From Paenibacillus phoenicis (GTDB taxonomy: Bacteria; Bacillota; Bacilli; Paenibacillales; Paenibacillaceae): 64,000 bases of DNA. Both the position numbers and the translations under genes were made by a program. Below are positions 9,510-17,591 of this stretch, one piece after another. The notes below the pieces were generated by a model. The model saw nothing but the letters and a program-made list of their open reading frames with translations. It had not been told where the DNA came from and ran no database searches. The number at the start of each line of letters is the position of its first letter. The stretch's first letter is position 1. The stretch is taken from NCBI RefSeq assembly GCF_034718895.1, contig NZ_JAYERP010000001.1:3695501-3759500 (forward strand), read 5' to 3'.

Positions 9510-10492
9510 TTTGCCAGCCTCCTCCGGGATTTATTCAGATTCTGTCTTGGATCCAGCGCATCGCGGATGCCGTCCCCGATGAAATTCACCGCAAGAACGA
9601 CGATCAAGATGCATAAGCCGGGATAAACTGCCTGCATTTTATCAACGAGCATAAATTCTTGCGCATTGCTTAACATCAATCCCCAGCTTGTCGCCGGCGG
9701 CTGGATGCCTAAGCCAAGGTAAGACAGCGCCGATTCGCTCAAAATCGCCGAACCGACCATCAAGGTAGCGTTCACGATAATCGGAAACGTAGAGTTTCGC
9801 AATAAATGACGGAAAATAATGCCTGTATTGGATACCCCGATAGCACGCGCGGCTTCAACATACTGCATTTCCCGTAATTGAAGGAAGTTCCCGCGCACCA
9901 ACCGTGCGATACTCATCCAGCTGGTGAAGGCCAATATCATAATCATATATTTCATGTCTGATCCGAAAATCGCGAGTACCAAGATGTTCAGGAACAACGT
10001 AGGTACCGAGTTCATCACGTCGACGATCCGCATGAAGACCGTATCGACCCATCCGCCGAAATAGCCGGATAGCGCGCCGATAATCGACCCGATCACAACC
10101 GAAGCCAAAGCGACGGAAAAACCAATGATTAAGGAAATTCTTGCACTGTACAGCAGCCTTGTGAAAACGTCACGACCTAATTCATCCGTGCCCAACAGAT
10201 GCCCATCGGTCCCTGCCGGCAGATTCGGGTACATCAAATCGATCTTTGCCGGATCATACTTGGTAAGCCAAGGCGCAAAAATCGCAGCCAAAATAAAGAT
10301 CAGTAACAACACTAATCCCGTCATTGCGTAGGGATTATGCGAAAACTTTCTCCATAATAACCCCCAAGGACCAAGCGGCTTCTTGGCAGAAAGTGCATCT
10401 ACCGCGTTTCGGGGGTCCAGCGCATGATTTGGCTCAGGAGTTGGCACGTTGGGAGACGCTCCTGGCGATATCGTCACCTTTAGATCACTCAT
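9476..10492 (-). CDS. oppC: Oligopeptide ABC transporter, permease OppC
   Basis: This integral membrane permease has a long cytoplasmic N-terminal region (about 45 residues) before the first helix and roughly six membrane segments in total. The extracytoplasmic loop typical of OppC/DppC (PNLPAGTDGHLLGTDELGRD) is present. The cytoplasmic EAA loop with EAARAIGVSNTGIIFRHLLRN, which contacts the ATPase, lies around residue 215. Its 338 residues are normal. It overlaps oppB by 4 bp and oppD by 34 bp. Confidence 0.92.
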   Translation of the reverse strand: MSDLKVTISPGASPNVPTPEPNHALDPRNAVDALSAKKPLGPWGLLWRKFSHNPYAMTGLVLLLIFILAAIFAPWLTKYDPAKIDLMYPNLPAGTDGHLLGTDELGRDVFTRLLYSARISLIIGFSVALASVVIGSIIGALSGYFGGWVDTVFMRIVDVMNSVPTLFLNILVLAIFGSDMKYMIMILAFTSWMSIARLVRGNFLQLREMQYVEAARAIGVSNTGIIFRHLLRNSTFPIIVNATLMVGSAILSESALSYLGLGIQPPATSWGLMLSNAQEFMLVDKMQAVYPGLCILIVVLAVNFIGDGIRDALDPRQNLNKSRRRLAKWRRNFSKSGN

Positions 10493-11460
10493 GCTGCTTT
10501 CGTCCCCTTTCCACCCAATTTAACCCGCGGGTCTACGATCGCATACAGAATATCCGCGAGTAAGCTTCCGAGGATAACCATAACCGAAGTAACGATCGTA
10601 ATCGCCATTAGAACGGAGTATTCCCGCGCCGTAGCCATCTCGACATAGAGGCGCCCCATCCCCGGCCAGTTAAATACGTTCTCCGTAAGAGCAGCGCCGC
10701 CGACGAGCAGCGGTAAATCCAGTCCTAAAATGGTGATGATCGGAATAAGCGCATTACGTAAAGCGTGTCGGAACACGACCTTTCTTTCCTTAACACCCTT
10801 CGCCCGAGCCGTGCGGATGTAATCCATTTCGAGGACCTCCAACATACTTGCGCGGGCATATTTAATATAAGAAGCAAGGAAACCTAACGACAATACGGTG
10901 ACCGGAAGCACCAGATGCATGAATAGGTCGACAAGACTGTCTTCTTTCCCCCTAGAGTGCATGTCCGATAGAGGCAGCCAATCGAGGCCCAACGAGAACC
11001 ATTGTTGCAAAAGAATACCGAACCAGAAGGTTGGCATAGCAAAACCTAAATAAGAAATAAAGGATGCCGTCTGATCAGATAATCCATATTCTTTCGTACT
11101 GTTATAAATGCCCCAAGGGAGCGCGATAATCAAGGTTAACAACCAAGCAGAGCCCATTAAAATGAACGTATTTCCGATGCGGGGCCACAGCAAATCCCCA
11201 ACTGGCAAATGGTTTTTGAATGTGTACCCTAAGTCACCCTGCAGCAAGTCCCCAACCCACCGGAGATATTGAACCGGCAAGGGTTTATCCAGACCGAGAT
11301 TCTGTCTTTGCTGCTCGAATGCCTCCGGAGATAACCCCGGTGCAAGCATCATTTGGGTCGGTCCCCCCGGAGCGGCATGGATCAGCAAAAACGTCACGAC
11401 GGTAATCAAGAAAATTACCAAGACCGATTGCAACAAGCGACGGATCAGATATTCTGTCAT
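10489..11460 (-). CDS. oppB: Oligopeptide ABC transporter, permease OppB
   Basis: This is the first permease of the importer, with 323 residues and about six membrane helices. The N-terminus MTEYLIRRLLQSVLVIFLI is typical of DppB/OppB, as is the HAAPGGP motif at the start of the first periplasmic-side loop. The EAA loop RTARAKGVKERKVVFRHALR contacts an ATPase subunit. It is separated from the binding-protein gene by about 130 bp, within which no terminator was seen, so read-through from oppA is likely. Confidence 0.92.
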   Translation of the reverse strand: MTEYLIRRLLQSVLVIFLITVVTFLLIHAAPGGPTQMMLAPGLSPEAFEQQRQNLGLDKPLPVQYLRWVGDLLQGDLGYTFKNHLPVGDLLWPRIGNTFILMGSAWLLTLIIALPWGIYNSTKEYGLSDQTASFISYLGFAMPTFWFGILLQQWFSLGLDWLPLSDMHSRGKEDSLVDLFMHLVLPVTVLSLGFLASYIKYARASMLEVLEMDYIRTARAKGVKERKVVFRHALRNALIPIITILGLDLPLLVGGAALTENVFNWPGMGRLYVEMATAREYSVLMAITIVTSVMVILGSLLADILYAIVDPRVKLGGKGTKAA

Positions 11461-11588
11461 CTTTTATCCTCCTAAGATTAGATAGGTATAGATCCGCAGG
11501 ATCAAAAATTTATCTTGAAAGGGAGAAGGAGAAAGAGAATACTCCCTTTCCCCTCCTGCGGTTCTATTTCCTGTATCCGTTCTTCTCC

Positions 11589-13328
11589 TTATTCCGTTAC
11601 CCACCAGTTGATCAGATGGAAGTAGTATCCGTATCCCAACGATGGCTCCGGACGGTCTTCTTCTTTCCAATGAACTCTCGGACCGGTACCGATGGCGTTA
11701 CCATATTGATAAAGGAATACATATGGCAAGTCTGTAGAAATTTCCTTCGCCAGTTCCTTATAGATCGCTTGACGTTCCGTTTGATCGACCGTGGAGTAGC
11801 CGTCTACCCACAATTGGTCGAGCTTTTCGTTCTTGTACCAGCCGGTGTTTTGCCCTGCCGGCGGGAAGTACTTCGAGGAATAAATGCTTTCTGCATCCGG
11901 ATCCGGATTGTTCAGGGACCATGCCAACAAAATGGCTTGATATTTACCTGGGTTTACGTTCTGATCGATCCATGCAGCAAAGTCGATGCCTTTTGGCGTG
12001 ACTTCGATACCAACATCACTCAAGTTTTGTTGGATAATCGCAGCCACTTGTTCACGGCGGCTGTTGCCGGCGTTATATTGCAGTTCGAAGGAGAAGCGGT
12101 GACCATCTTTCTCGAGGATCCCGTCTTTGCCTGGAACCCAACCGTCTTCTGCCAGTAATTGTTTTGCTTTCTCAGTGTCATAGTTATAATTGACAGCGGC
12201 ATCCTTCGGATCTGCCCAAGTGTCCGGCAGGAACGGAGCGTTCATCAGCGCACCGACGCCTTTCAAGACATTGTCAACCATCCCTTGACGGTTAATCGCG
12301 TAGGCAATCGCCTGTCTTGTCTTTTGACTTTGGAACAGTCCGTAATTGTCCGGGAAGTTCTTCGGATCGAAGTTAAACCCGACGTATTCGTAAGTCGGAC
12401 CTGGTTTTTGAATAACATTAATATCCTTGTTCGCTTTTACGGCCTCAACTTGTGTGACCGGAATCGCGCTGACATGGTCTGCGTCGCCTTTCAACAAGGC
12501 TTGGACTTGGGTATTTTGGTCAGCGTAGATTTTATAGATGACTTGATGGATATGCGGCTTCTGTGCACCCCAGTAGTTTGGATCCAGATCCAATGTGTGG
12601 CTTTCGCCTTGTTTCCATTCCGTCCACTTCCAAGGTCCGTTCGTTACGGTTTTGGATGGATCCGTACCATACGGGTGTTGTTGAAGCTCCTTCACAGGAA
12701 CATCCTTCAGGATATGATAAGGAACCAAGTCAGTTACCAGCGTGTATAAGAACGGAGCGTAGATTTGTTTCAACTTAATGTTAACCGTCAAATCATCCAC
12801 TTTCGTGACGCTCTCTACCTTATCGAAGGAACTGATCGCTGGGGAACCCGTTTCTGGGTTGCGAATCGTATCAAACGTAAATACGATGTCGTCGGCCGTT
12901 ACCGGCTGCCCGTCATTCCATTTTGCGGTATCCTTCAGTTTCACGGTATACGTTAAACCGTCCTCAGAAATTTGCGGTGGCTCGGCGGCCAAAGACCAAG
13001 GCTCAACAACCACATTCCCTTCACGGTCAATATCGTACAGCTTGGCGAAAAGGAACTGCTCCACATCTCCGGAAGAAGTATCACCAATAAAAATAGGATT
13101 TAAAGTAACAATATCCGAAAATGTTGAAAGCACAATCGTACCACCATCCACCGGCTCATCTGCCGTTGGTTCTGTTTCCGGTTCCGTTGTATTCTCTGGA
13201 GTTGTGTTGTTCTCTGTCGGAGTCGGCGTGTTGGAAGCTGTGTTATTGGTACTGCAGCCTGCAAACAAAATACCTACGAGGGATAAAATAAGTAAGATGG
13301 ACCATAATCTTCTCTTCTTTGCCACCAT
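11589..13328 (-). CDS. oppA: Oligopeptide-binding lipoprotein OppA
   Basis: This is the solute-binding protein (family 5) that delivers peptides to OppBCDF. A lipoprotein signal ends in LFAGC, so the mature protein starts at Cys25. A Thr/Asn/Glu-rich linker of about 35 residues follows, then the binding domain with WNDGQPVTADDIVFTFD, which is diagnostic for the family. It has 579 residues. The ribosome site is AAGGAGGAG. As the first gene of the operon it is preceded by a long leader. The exact substrate (oligo- or dipeptide, nickel or other) cannot be read from sequence alone. Confidence 0.9.
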   Translation of the reverse strand: MVAKKRRLWSILLILSLVGILFAGCSTNNTASNTPTPTENNTTPENTTEPETEPTADEPVDGGTIVLSTFSDIVTLNPIFIGDTSSGDVEQFLFAKLYDIDREGNVVVEPWSLAAEPPQISEDGLTYTVKLKDTAKWNDGQPVTADDIVFTFDTIRNPETGSPAISSFDKVESVTKVDDLTVNIKLKQIYAPFLYTLVTDLVPYHILKDVPVKELQQHPYGTDPSKTVTNGPWKWTEWKQGESHTLDLDPNYWGAQKPHIHQVIYKIYADQNTQVQALLKGDADHVSAIPVTQVEAVKANKDINVIQKPGPTYEYVGFNFDPKNFPDNYGLFQSQKTRQAIAYAINRQGMVDNVLKGVGALMNAPFLPDTWADPKDAAVNYNYDTEKAKQLLAEDGWVPGKDGILEKDGHRFSFELQYNAGNSRREQVAAIIQQNLSDVGIEVTPKGIDFAAWIDQNVNPGKYQAILLAWSLNNPDPDAESIYSSKYFPPAGQNTGWYKNEKLDQLWVDGYSTVDQTERQAIYKELAKEISTDLPYVFLYQYGNAIGTGPRVHWKEEDRPEPSLGYGYYFHLINWWVTE

Positions 13329-13921
13329 GTGAGTTGACTCCTCCTTGTTAATTGTTGAGAACGTGCAGTTCGTCTTGCTTTCCTCTTGCCAGGATGTTCC
13401 TTCCGACCTCCCCCTTCATCACTCTCTAGTTGTTTCTCACAGTGCTTAATCCTGGATAAAACAACTTACTTGCGCTCCCTATGGTTCTATCTCCCCATGA
13501 CTACATACCCTAAAAACAGAGACACAACGTCAGCCGTTTGTAACAAAGTGTGACATAGGTTTGATATAAACCATCGGTTAATAAGTGTCTTAAGCCGGTC
13601 CCTATCAGGGGATATGCACCAGTTCAATTATTGATCATAATACATGTGAAAATATCTTACGTCAATAATTTTTTAATTGTTTATCGGCCCTTTTTCACCC
13701 TTCAATTACTAATATTTTATAGAATTTATTAATATGAAGCGTTTGCAAAAAGTTAAATGTTAATTTTTCTTACTCACACTTTACTGTTAGTGTTAACAAA
13801 TTTCGAGTTTATTCTCTCTTTCTCGCCATATATCGACTTTATTCTTTATCGGTTTACTTGGAATTTGTCGTAAGCGCACTAATCTCCATGACTTAAGTCC
13901 TTTTCGTATAGAAACAAAAAA
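13329..13921 (-). other. Long AT-rich leader/intergenic region upstream of oppA
   Basis: About 590 bp without a convincing ORF lie between the oppA start and the rpsR terminator. It is AT-rich and presumably holds the opp promoter and regulatory sites. No specific box could be assigned with confidence; one CcpA-like sequence near 13,738 is a base short of consensus. Confidence 0.5.
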
Positions 13922-13948
13922 ACAACCGAACCTAATGGGTTCAGTTGT
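13922..13948 (-). terminator. Terminator of rpsF-ssb-rpsR
   Basis: The stem ACAACtGAACC/GGTTCgGTTGT, with a 5-base loop, is followed on the minus strand by seven T. It starts 19 bp after the rpsR stop codon. Confidence 0.88.
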
Positions 13949-13966
13949 CGCTCTAACAGATTACGC

Positions 13967-14236
13967 TTATTCCGTTGTGTATGGAAGCAATGCGATTTGA
14001 CGGGAGCGTTTGATTGCAATCGTCAAAAGGCGTTGGTATTTCGCGCTGGTGCCAGTTACACGGCGAGGCAAAATTTTGCCGCGTTCGCTGATGAATTTCT
14101 TCAACAGCTCCGTATCTTTATAGTCAATGTGAGTAATTTTATTCACAGTGAAGTAGCACACTTTACGACGTTTGTTGCGTCCGCCGCGGCGAGCCGGTCT
14201 TTTGTCGTCTCCGCCTTCTCTTTGCTTGAAGCTCAT
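13967..14236 (-). CDS. rpsR: 30S ribosomal protein S18
   Basis: S18 binds the platform of the small subunit together with S6. The protein has 89 residues with a basic N-terminus ([11 protein letters not shown]) and the conserved core [22 protein letters not shown], then the typical C-terminal segment [25 protein letters not shown]. It is the last gene of the rpsF-ssb-rpsR operon, which has this order throughout the Bacilli. Confidence 0.97.
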   Translation of the reverse strand: MSFKQREGGDDKRPARRGGRNKRRKVCYFTVNKITHIDYKDTELLKKFISERGKILPRRVTGTSAKYQRLLTIAIKRSRQIALLPYTTE

Positions 14237-14257
14237 GCTTTTCAGTCCTTTCCGTTG

Positions 14258-14731
14258 TTAAAATGGCAAATCGTCATCCGATATATCGATCGGTTTCCCG
14301 TCGTCGGAGAAAGGATCGTTCTGATTGCTGCGCGAGAATCCGCCGCCACGGCTGCTGCCGCCTCCGAACGGTGACTCTTCCCGCGTACCGCCGCCACCTG
14401 CACCGCCCTCGCGGTTCGATTCCAAGAAACGGACATTATCGGCAATAACTTCGGTTACGTATACACGCTTGCCTTCGTTATTTTCGTAGTTCCGTACTTG
14501 AATACGTCCTTCAACAGCCGTTAACCGCCCTTTACGCAAATAGTTAGCGCAAGTCTCGGCAAGCTGTCTCCAGGTGACAACCGGGATGAAATCCGCCTCA
14601 CGTTCGCCCCCTTGCGAGGTGAACGGTCTGTCCACAGCAAGCGTAAACTGAGTTACCGCTACGCCAGCTGGCGTATATCGTAGCTCCGGATCCCGGGTAA
14701 GACGTCCGATGAGAATGACACGGTTCAACAA
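14258..14731 (-). CDS. ssb: Single-stranded DNA-binding protein SSB
   Basis: SSB coats single-stranded DNA during replication and repair. The OB-fold (residues 1-105) begins [21 protein letters not shown], and a flexible Gly/Ser/Arg-rich linker leads to the acidic tip ISDDDLPF, which recruits partner proteins. Its 157 residues are typical of Bacillus SsbA. It sits between rpsF and rpsR and is co-transcribed with them. Confidence 0.97.
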   Translation of the reverse strand: MLNRVILIGRLTRDPELRYTPAGVAVTQFTLAVDRPFTSQGGEREADFIPVVTWRQLAETCANYLRKGRLTAVEGRIQVRNYENNEGKRVYVTEVIADNVRFLESNREGGAGGGGTREESPFGGGSSRGGGFSRSNQNDPFSDDGKPIDISDDDLPF

Positions 14732-14771
14732 TCAAATCCCCTCCTTCGGGCAATGGTTACTCAAACTTGAA

Positions 14772-15056
14772 TTAGGCTACGTCTTTCGTAATGAGATAAC
14801 GGATAACCTCGTCGGAAATCTTCAAGATGCGTTCCAGCTCAGCAACAACTTCTGGAGCAGCGGTGAAATTCACGAGAACGTAAATTCCATCACGAACCTT
14901 GTTAATCTCATACGCAAGCCGGCGTTTGCCCAAAACTTCATGTTTGGTAATTTCACCACCGTTTTGGATGATGCCTTGGAATTTTTCGACTGTAGCTTGA
15001 ACAGCTTCTTGTTCAACGTCAGGACGAATAATGTACATCACTTCGTATTTGCGCAT
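14772..15056 (-). CDS. rpsF: 30S ribosomal protein S6
   Basis: S6 forms a heterodimer with S18 on the small subunit. The N-terminus MRKYEVMYIIRPDVEQEAV and the core VLGKRRLAYEINKVRDGIYVLV are standard, and the length (94 aa) is normal. In Firmicutes the leader of this operon is often bound by the S6-S18 dimer. A self-complementary stretch (AATACGTATT) lies just upstream at 15,085-15,100, but I could not confirm the S6-S18 RNA motif. Confidence 0.97.
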   Translation of the reverse strand: MRKYEVMYIIRPDVEQEAVQATVEKFQGIIQNGGEITKHEVLGKRRLAYEINKVRDGIYVLVNFTAAPEVVAELERILKISDEVIRYLITKDVA

Positions 15057-15369
15057 TCTGATTCACCTCCTCTTGGACTATGGCCCCCAATACGTATTCC
15101 GTTCAGGAGCAAGGAGCGAGAGTAAACTCGCACCATTGTAGTATATCAAATTGGACGTGGGTGTGCAAGCAGCCAATCTTTTCTGTAACTGCGGGTTTGA
15201 TATGCCTTTCCCTTTTCATCCGTTCGTACGGTTTCCTCTAAGCCCCAAAATCGGCTTCATTTCATTTATGCTTGTCAATAATTATCGGGCCCCTGCCGTA
15301 CATGATTCCATCCCTTCGACAAACAATAAGCATGGATTCCAAGCTAAAGTTCGAAAGGAGGAACGCTGT

Positions 15370-15567
15370 ATGGGTGAACAAACAGAATATGAAGAAGGCA
15401 TGCGCGCTCCAAACCCAGGGGTATATGTGGAGGTTGGTGAGGCGCGGAGCTTTCATACGCAAATTCAAAATCCAAAGCGAATTAAGTTGAAAAAGGGCGA
15501 TAAATTCCCTGAGACGTCCAACAAGAACCGCAAGTGGAAAAAAGAAGAGAAAGCCCGCGTCCATTAA
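15370..15567 (+). CDS. YjzC-family small protein
   Basis: This 65-residue protein matches the YjzC family of spore-former small proteins: APNPGVYVEVGEA is followed by a short link and KLKKGDKFPETSNKNRKW, then a Lys-rich tail. The function is unknown. AGGAGG lies 8 bases before the ATG. It is isolated, on the plus strand, divergent from rpsF, and ends shortly before the structured region described next. Confidence 0.8.
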   Translation: MGEQTEYEEGMRAPNPGVYVEVGEARSFHTQIQNPKRIKLKKGDKFPETSNKNRKWKKEEKARVH

Positions 15568-15645
15568 CCAATTCATTCCGTTTTACTCGGCGTGTATAAA
15601 ACCGCGAATCCTGCACATAATACAATCGACGGCGAGCAAGAGAGG

Positions 15646-15864
15646 TGTGGTTCCGTTGGTCCAGTTAAAGGGTTCCGCGAGAAACAAACCGCAAGGAGAT
15701 CTTGTTCACGACTTGTAGAAGCGTCAGATCACGAGTTAGTGAAGACCCCTCTTCCCTAATTCGTGCTTGCTAAGGCAAACATCGAATGTTTCTGTTTGTC
15801 GCTGAGAAGAGAATTTCCAATAAAGTTCGCCGTCAACCACAGGAAGGACCCGAAAGGGTCCTTC
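15646..15864 (+). ncRNA. Candidate structured small RNA
   Basis: No ORF explains this stretch, but it folds strongly on the plus strand. TGTGGTT (15646-15652) pairs with AACCACA (15835-15841), closing the whole region. CACGAGTTAG-T-GAAGA (15730-15745) pairs with TCTTC-C-CTAATTCGTG (15750-15765) around a CCCC loop. AAACAT/ATGTTT forms a further hairpin at 15777-15791. A GNRA-loop terminator follows immediately. The combination of a closing helix, internal hairpins and a terminator suggests a discrete transcript of about 220 nt. I could not match it to 6S, SRP, tmRNA or a riboswitch, and no clear promoter was assigned. Confidence 0.45.
15843..15864 (+). terminator. Strong terminator with GAAA loop
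   Basis: A perfect 9-bp stem (GAAGGACCC/GGGTCCTTC) with a GAAA tetraloop is followed by TTGCTTTT. It ends the candidate small RNA on the plus strand. Confidence 0.85.
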
Positions 15865-15898
15865 TTGCTTTTGCATAAGTTTATACATAAAACAAAAA

Positions 15899-15922
15899 AA
15901 CTCCTACGCATACGTAAGAGTT
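15899..15922 (-). terminator. Original terminator of tRNA-Ser, displaced by the element
   Basis: On the minus strand AACTCtTACG-tatg-CGTAgGAGTT is followed by a T7 run. It lies 22 bp beyond the displaced tRNA 3' fragment, so before integration it would have terminated tRNA-Ser transcription. It is now about 17 kb from the intact tRNA. Confidence 0.75.
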
Positions 15923-15943
15923 CGTCTCTAGGCAATATTTAGA

Positions 15944-16007
15944 TGATGGCGGAGAGGGTGGGATTCGAACCCACGCACGCCTTGCGACGCCTAGTTGATT
16001 TCGAGTC
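15944..16007 (-). repeat. Attachment-site direct repeat, displaced tRNA-Ser 3' part
   Basis: These 64 bp are identical to 33119-33182. They correspond to tRNA-Ser from the anticodon loop to the CCA end plus three bases. Homology stops exactly at the anticodon loop, as is typical for tyrosine integrases that use tRNA genes. This copy lacks the 5' half of the tRNA and is not a functional gene. Confidence 0.95.
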
Positions 16008-16053
16008 GCATATCTGCGCATTGATTTCGGAAATGTCCCGTAATATCAACGTT

Positions 16054-16073
16054 CAGTTTACGGACACATACCG
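16054..16073 (+). repeat. Putative arm-type integrase site, left
   Basis: CAGTTTACGGACACATACCG matches 33066-33085 in 17 of 20 positions and in the same orientation. The two lie 46 bp and 33 bp inside the element ends, where integrase or excisionase arm sites are expected. The rest of 16,008-16,234 shows no gene. Confidence 0.45.
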
Positions 16074-16234
16074 GACTGACTCCGATACTTCTACGTTGTT
16101 TCGATTATCTACTATTATAATAGAAGCGCGCTAGGAGTCAAGTTCATACTTACAATTATTACCATACGAGTTTATTTTGCTACGCGTATTGTGCAGGGGC
16201 CTGTCGGGCGGCCAGCGAGGGGGTGCCATGGGGG

Positions 16235-16621
16235 TCAGCGCTCGGCCTTCGCGATCAGTACATACCTAGGTGATTGGTAATCACGTAGGCCCTCCGCCCA
16301 TAACCGCAATCCCGCGCCCCGCTTGCGTTCTCGGCGTTTACTTGCGCGAACACTACGCAGGATCATCGCGTTATTTGCACTATTGTACCGAAATCTACCG
16401 CTGAACCCCCCGAGTTTTGCGCGGCCGTCCGCCCTGCGCCGCCAGCCCGCGAAAAGTTTCCGGAGGGGCACGCGCCTCGACCCCCGCGCAGGAAAATCGC
16501 CCATAAAGCGCAATTTTGGGAAGCTAATTCTCACGCCATTTATCGTATCTAATCCGCGCCATCTCAACGGTTTAGCGATCGCCATCCGCAACGTAATCAA
16601 CTTTACGCAATCAATCCGCAC
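16235..16621 (-). CDS. Questionable Arg-rich ORF after the terminase-like gene
   Basis: This 128-codon frame starts with GTG overlapping the stop of the upstream HTH gene, with GAGGAG about 11 bases before it, so translational coupling is possible. Against it, the product is very Arg-rich with no recognisable motif, and an equally long frame is open on the opposite strand, so this may simply be non-coding GC-rich DNA at the element end. No function can be proposed. Confidence 0.2.
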   Translation of the reverse strand: MRIDCVKLITLRMAIAKPLRWRGLDTINGVRISFPKLRFMGDFPARGSRRVPLRKLFAGWRRRADGRAKLGGFSGRFRYNSANNAMILRSVRASKRRERKRGAGLRLWAEGLRDYQSPRYVLIAKAER

Positions 16622-16893
16622 ATGCGAAACGTCTCCTCGATATCCTGCGCGGTCATCACGTATTTAATCTTCGCTTTAACCCAACGCCGATGAGCTTCCG
16701 TTTTCCTGCGCTTAACCTTTTCGAGCTCACGCGTAAAGTCCTTGCGCTGTCTCCACGTATAAAGTTGGCGTCGACTCACTCCGCAAGCTTGCGCAATCTC
16801 TTCGAGGTTCGGCGTCGGTACTGTCGTAAGCAGTTCTATCGCGCGGTAATGGCGCTCATCAAGCGGTGATGCCGGCCGGCCCCGCTTCGGCAT
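16603..16893 (-). CDS. phBC6A51-type HTH protein, possible small terminase
   Basis: The 96-residue protein has an N-terminal helix-turn-helix (LEEIAQACGVSRRQLYTW, about residues 30-48) followed by a basic helix rich in Lys/Arg. This arrangement matches the phBC6A51-type HTH proteins that occupy the small-terminase position in many Firmicute phages. It could select DNA for packaging by a helper phage's large terminase, as TerS does in phage-inducible islands; that role is inference. A strong GGAGGTGG site precedes the ATG. It lies beyond a terminator, so it may have its own promoter or be made by read-through. Confidence 0.6.
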   Translation of the reverse strand: MPKRGRPASPLDERHYRAIELLTTVPTPNLEEIAQACGVSRRQLYTWRQRKDFTRELEKVKRRKTEAHRRWVKAKIKYVMTAQDIEETFRMCGLIA

Positions 16894-16922
16894 TTCCGTC
16901 CACCTCCGTATACAAAAATAAG

Positions 16923-16940
16923 GCCGCCCCGAAGGACGGC
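16923..16940 (-). terminator. Terminator after the secreted-protein gene
   Basis: GCCGtCC-TTC-GGGGCGGC (one G-T pair), followed by CTTATTTTTG on the minus strand, lies just after the stop at 16949. It separates the tail-gene block from the terminase-like gene. Confidence 0.6.
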
Positions 16941-16948
16941 ACGCTATG

Positions 16949-17521
16949 TTACTTGTTCAACTGTTTTTGCAGCTCCGCAATCTCCGCGTTCGCTGCGTCG
17001 ATTTTCGCCTGGTATTCGGCAATGCGCGCTTTCGTTTTCTCGATATTTGCGTCGATGCCCTCGACGATAGAAGGCGCTTCGCTGGCGTGCTCTGCTGCTC
17101 TCGCGCGGCTTTCCTCGTACGTTTTCAATGTTGCCTGCTCGATACCAATGAGATTCTGCCACGATGCAATGTCCGCTTTCTTCCGCCCAATTTCGTTCGT
17201 TATCTGCAACTCTTCCGGACTCAACGCGTCACTCTCTCCTATTACCTCTTGCGCTTTACTAGCTTCGACTGTAATTGTCTTCCCCTCCACTTTTAGCGGT
17301 ATCCCAACTGCTTCGGAGACGGCACGAACGGGGACGTATGCTGAACCATTAATTACGGCCCCGTCCGCAATCTTAGTCCCGTCTGAATTTTTAACAGTGT
17401 ACAATCCAGTAACCTTCGCGCCGATTAGCGATTGAACCGCGGCGACCGCCGAGCTGCCACCGAAGATAATCGCGCCGGCGAGCAGTCCGGACAAGGCCCC
17501 TGCAAAAAATCTATTCTTCAT
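16949..17521 (-). CDS. Secreted protein with copper-amine-oxidase-N-like domain and coiled coil
   Basis: A signal peptide (MKNRFFAGALSGLLAGAIIF...AVAA) is followed by a compact domain with AYVPVRAVSEAVGIPLKVEGKTI. This is the pattern of the stalk/copper-amine-oxidase N-terminal-like domains common in surface proteins of Paenibacillus. Residues about 110-190 form a coiled coil. The product has 190 residues, and the start is set by GGAGGG 8 bases upstream. It is the only clearly exported product of the element. It may act at the cell surface, for example against superinfecting phage or as a tail-associated factor; both ideas are speculative. Confidence 0.6.
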   Translation of the reverse strand: MKNRFFAGALSGLLAGAIIFGGSSAVAAVQSLIGAKVTGLYTVKNSDGTKIADGAVINGSAYVPVRAVSEAVGIPLKVEGKTITVEASKAQEVIGESDALSPEELQITNEIGRKKADIASWQNLIGIEQATLKTYEESRARAAEHASEAPSIVEGIDANIEKTKARIAEYQAKIDAANAEIAELQKQLNK

Positions 17522-17591
17522 AAAAATATCCCTCCATGGAAAATACTTGTTTCCTATATTATCGTCTGGAAGGACTATAAGTTTCAATCGC

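Noticed and set aside
13725-13760. Possible CcpA cre upstream of oppA (TGAAGCGTTTGCAAA)
   Set aside because: It is one base short of the consensus spacing, so it does not fit a cre without a gap.
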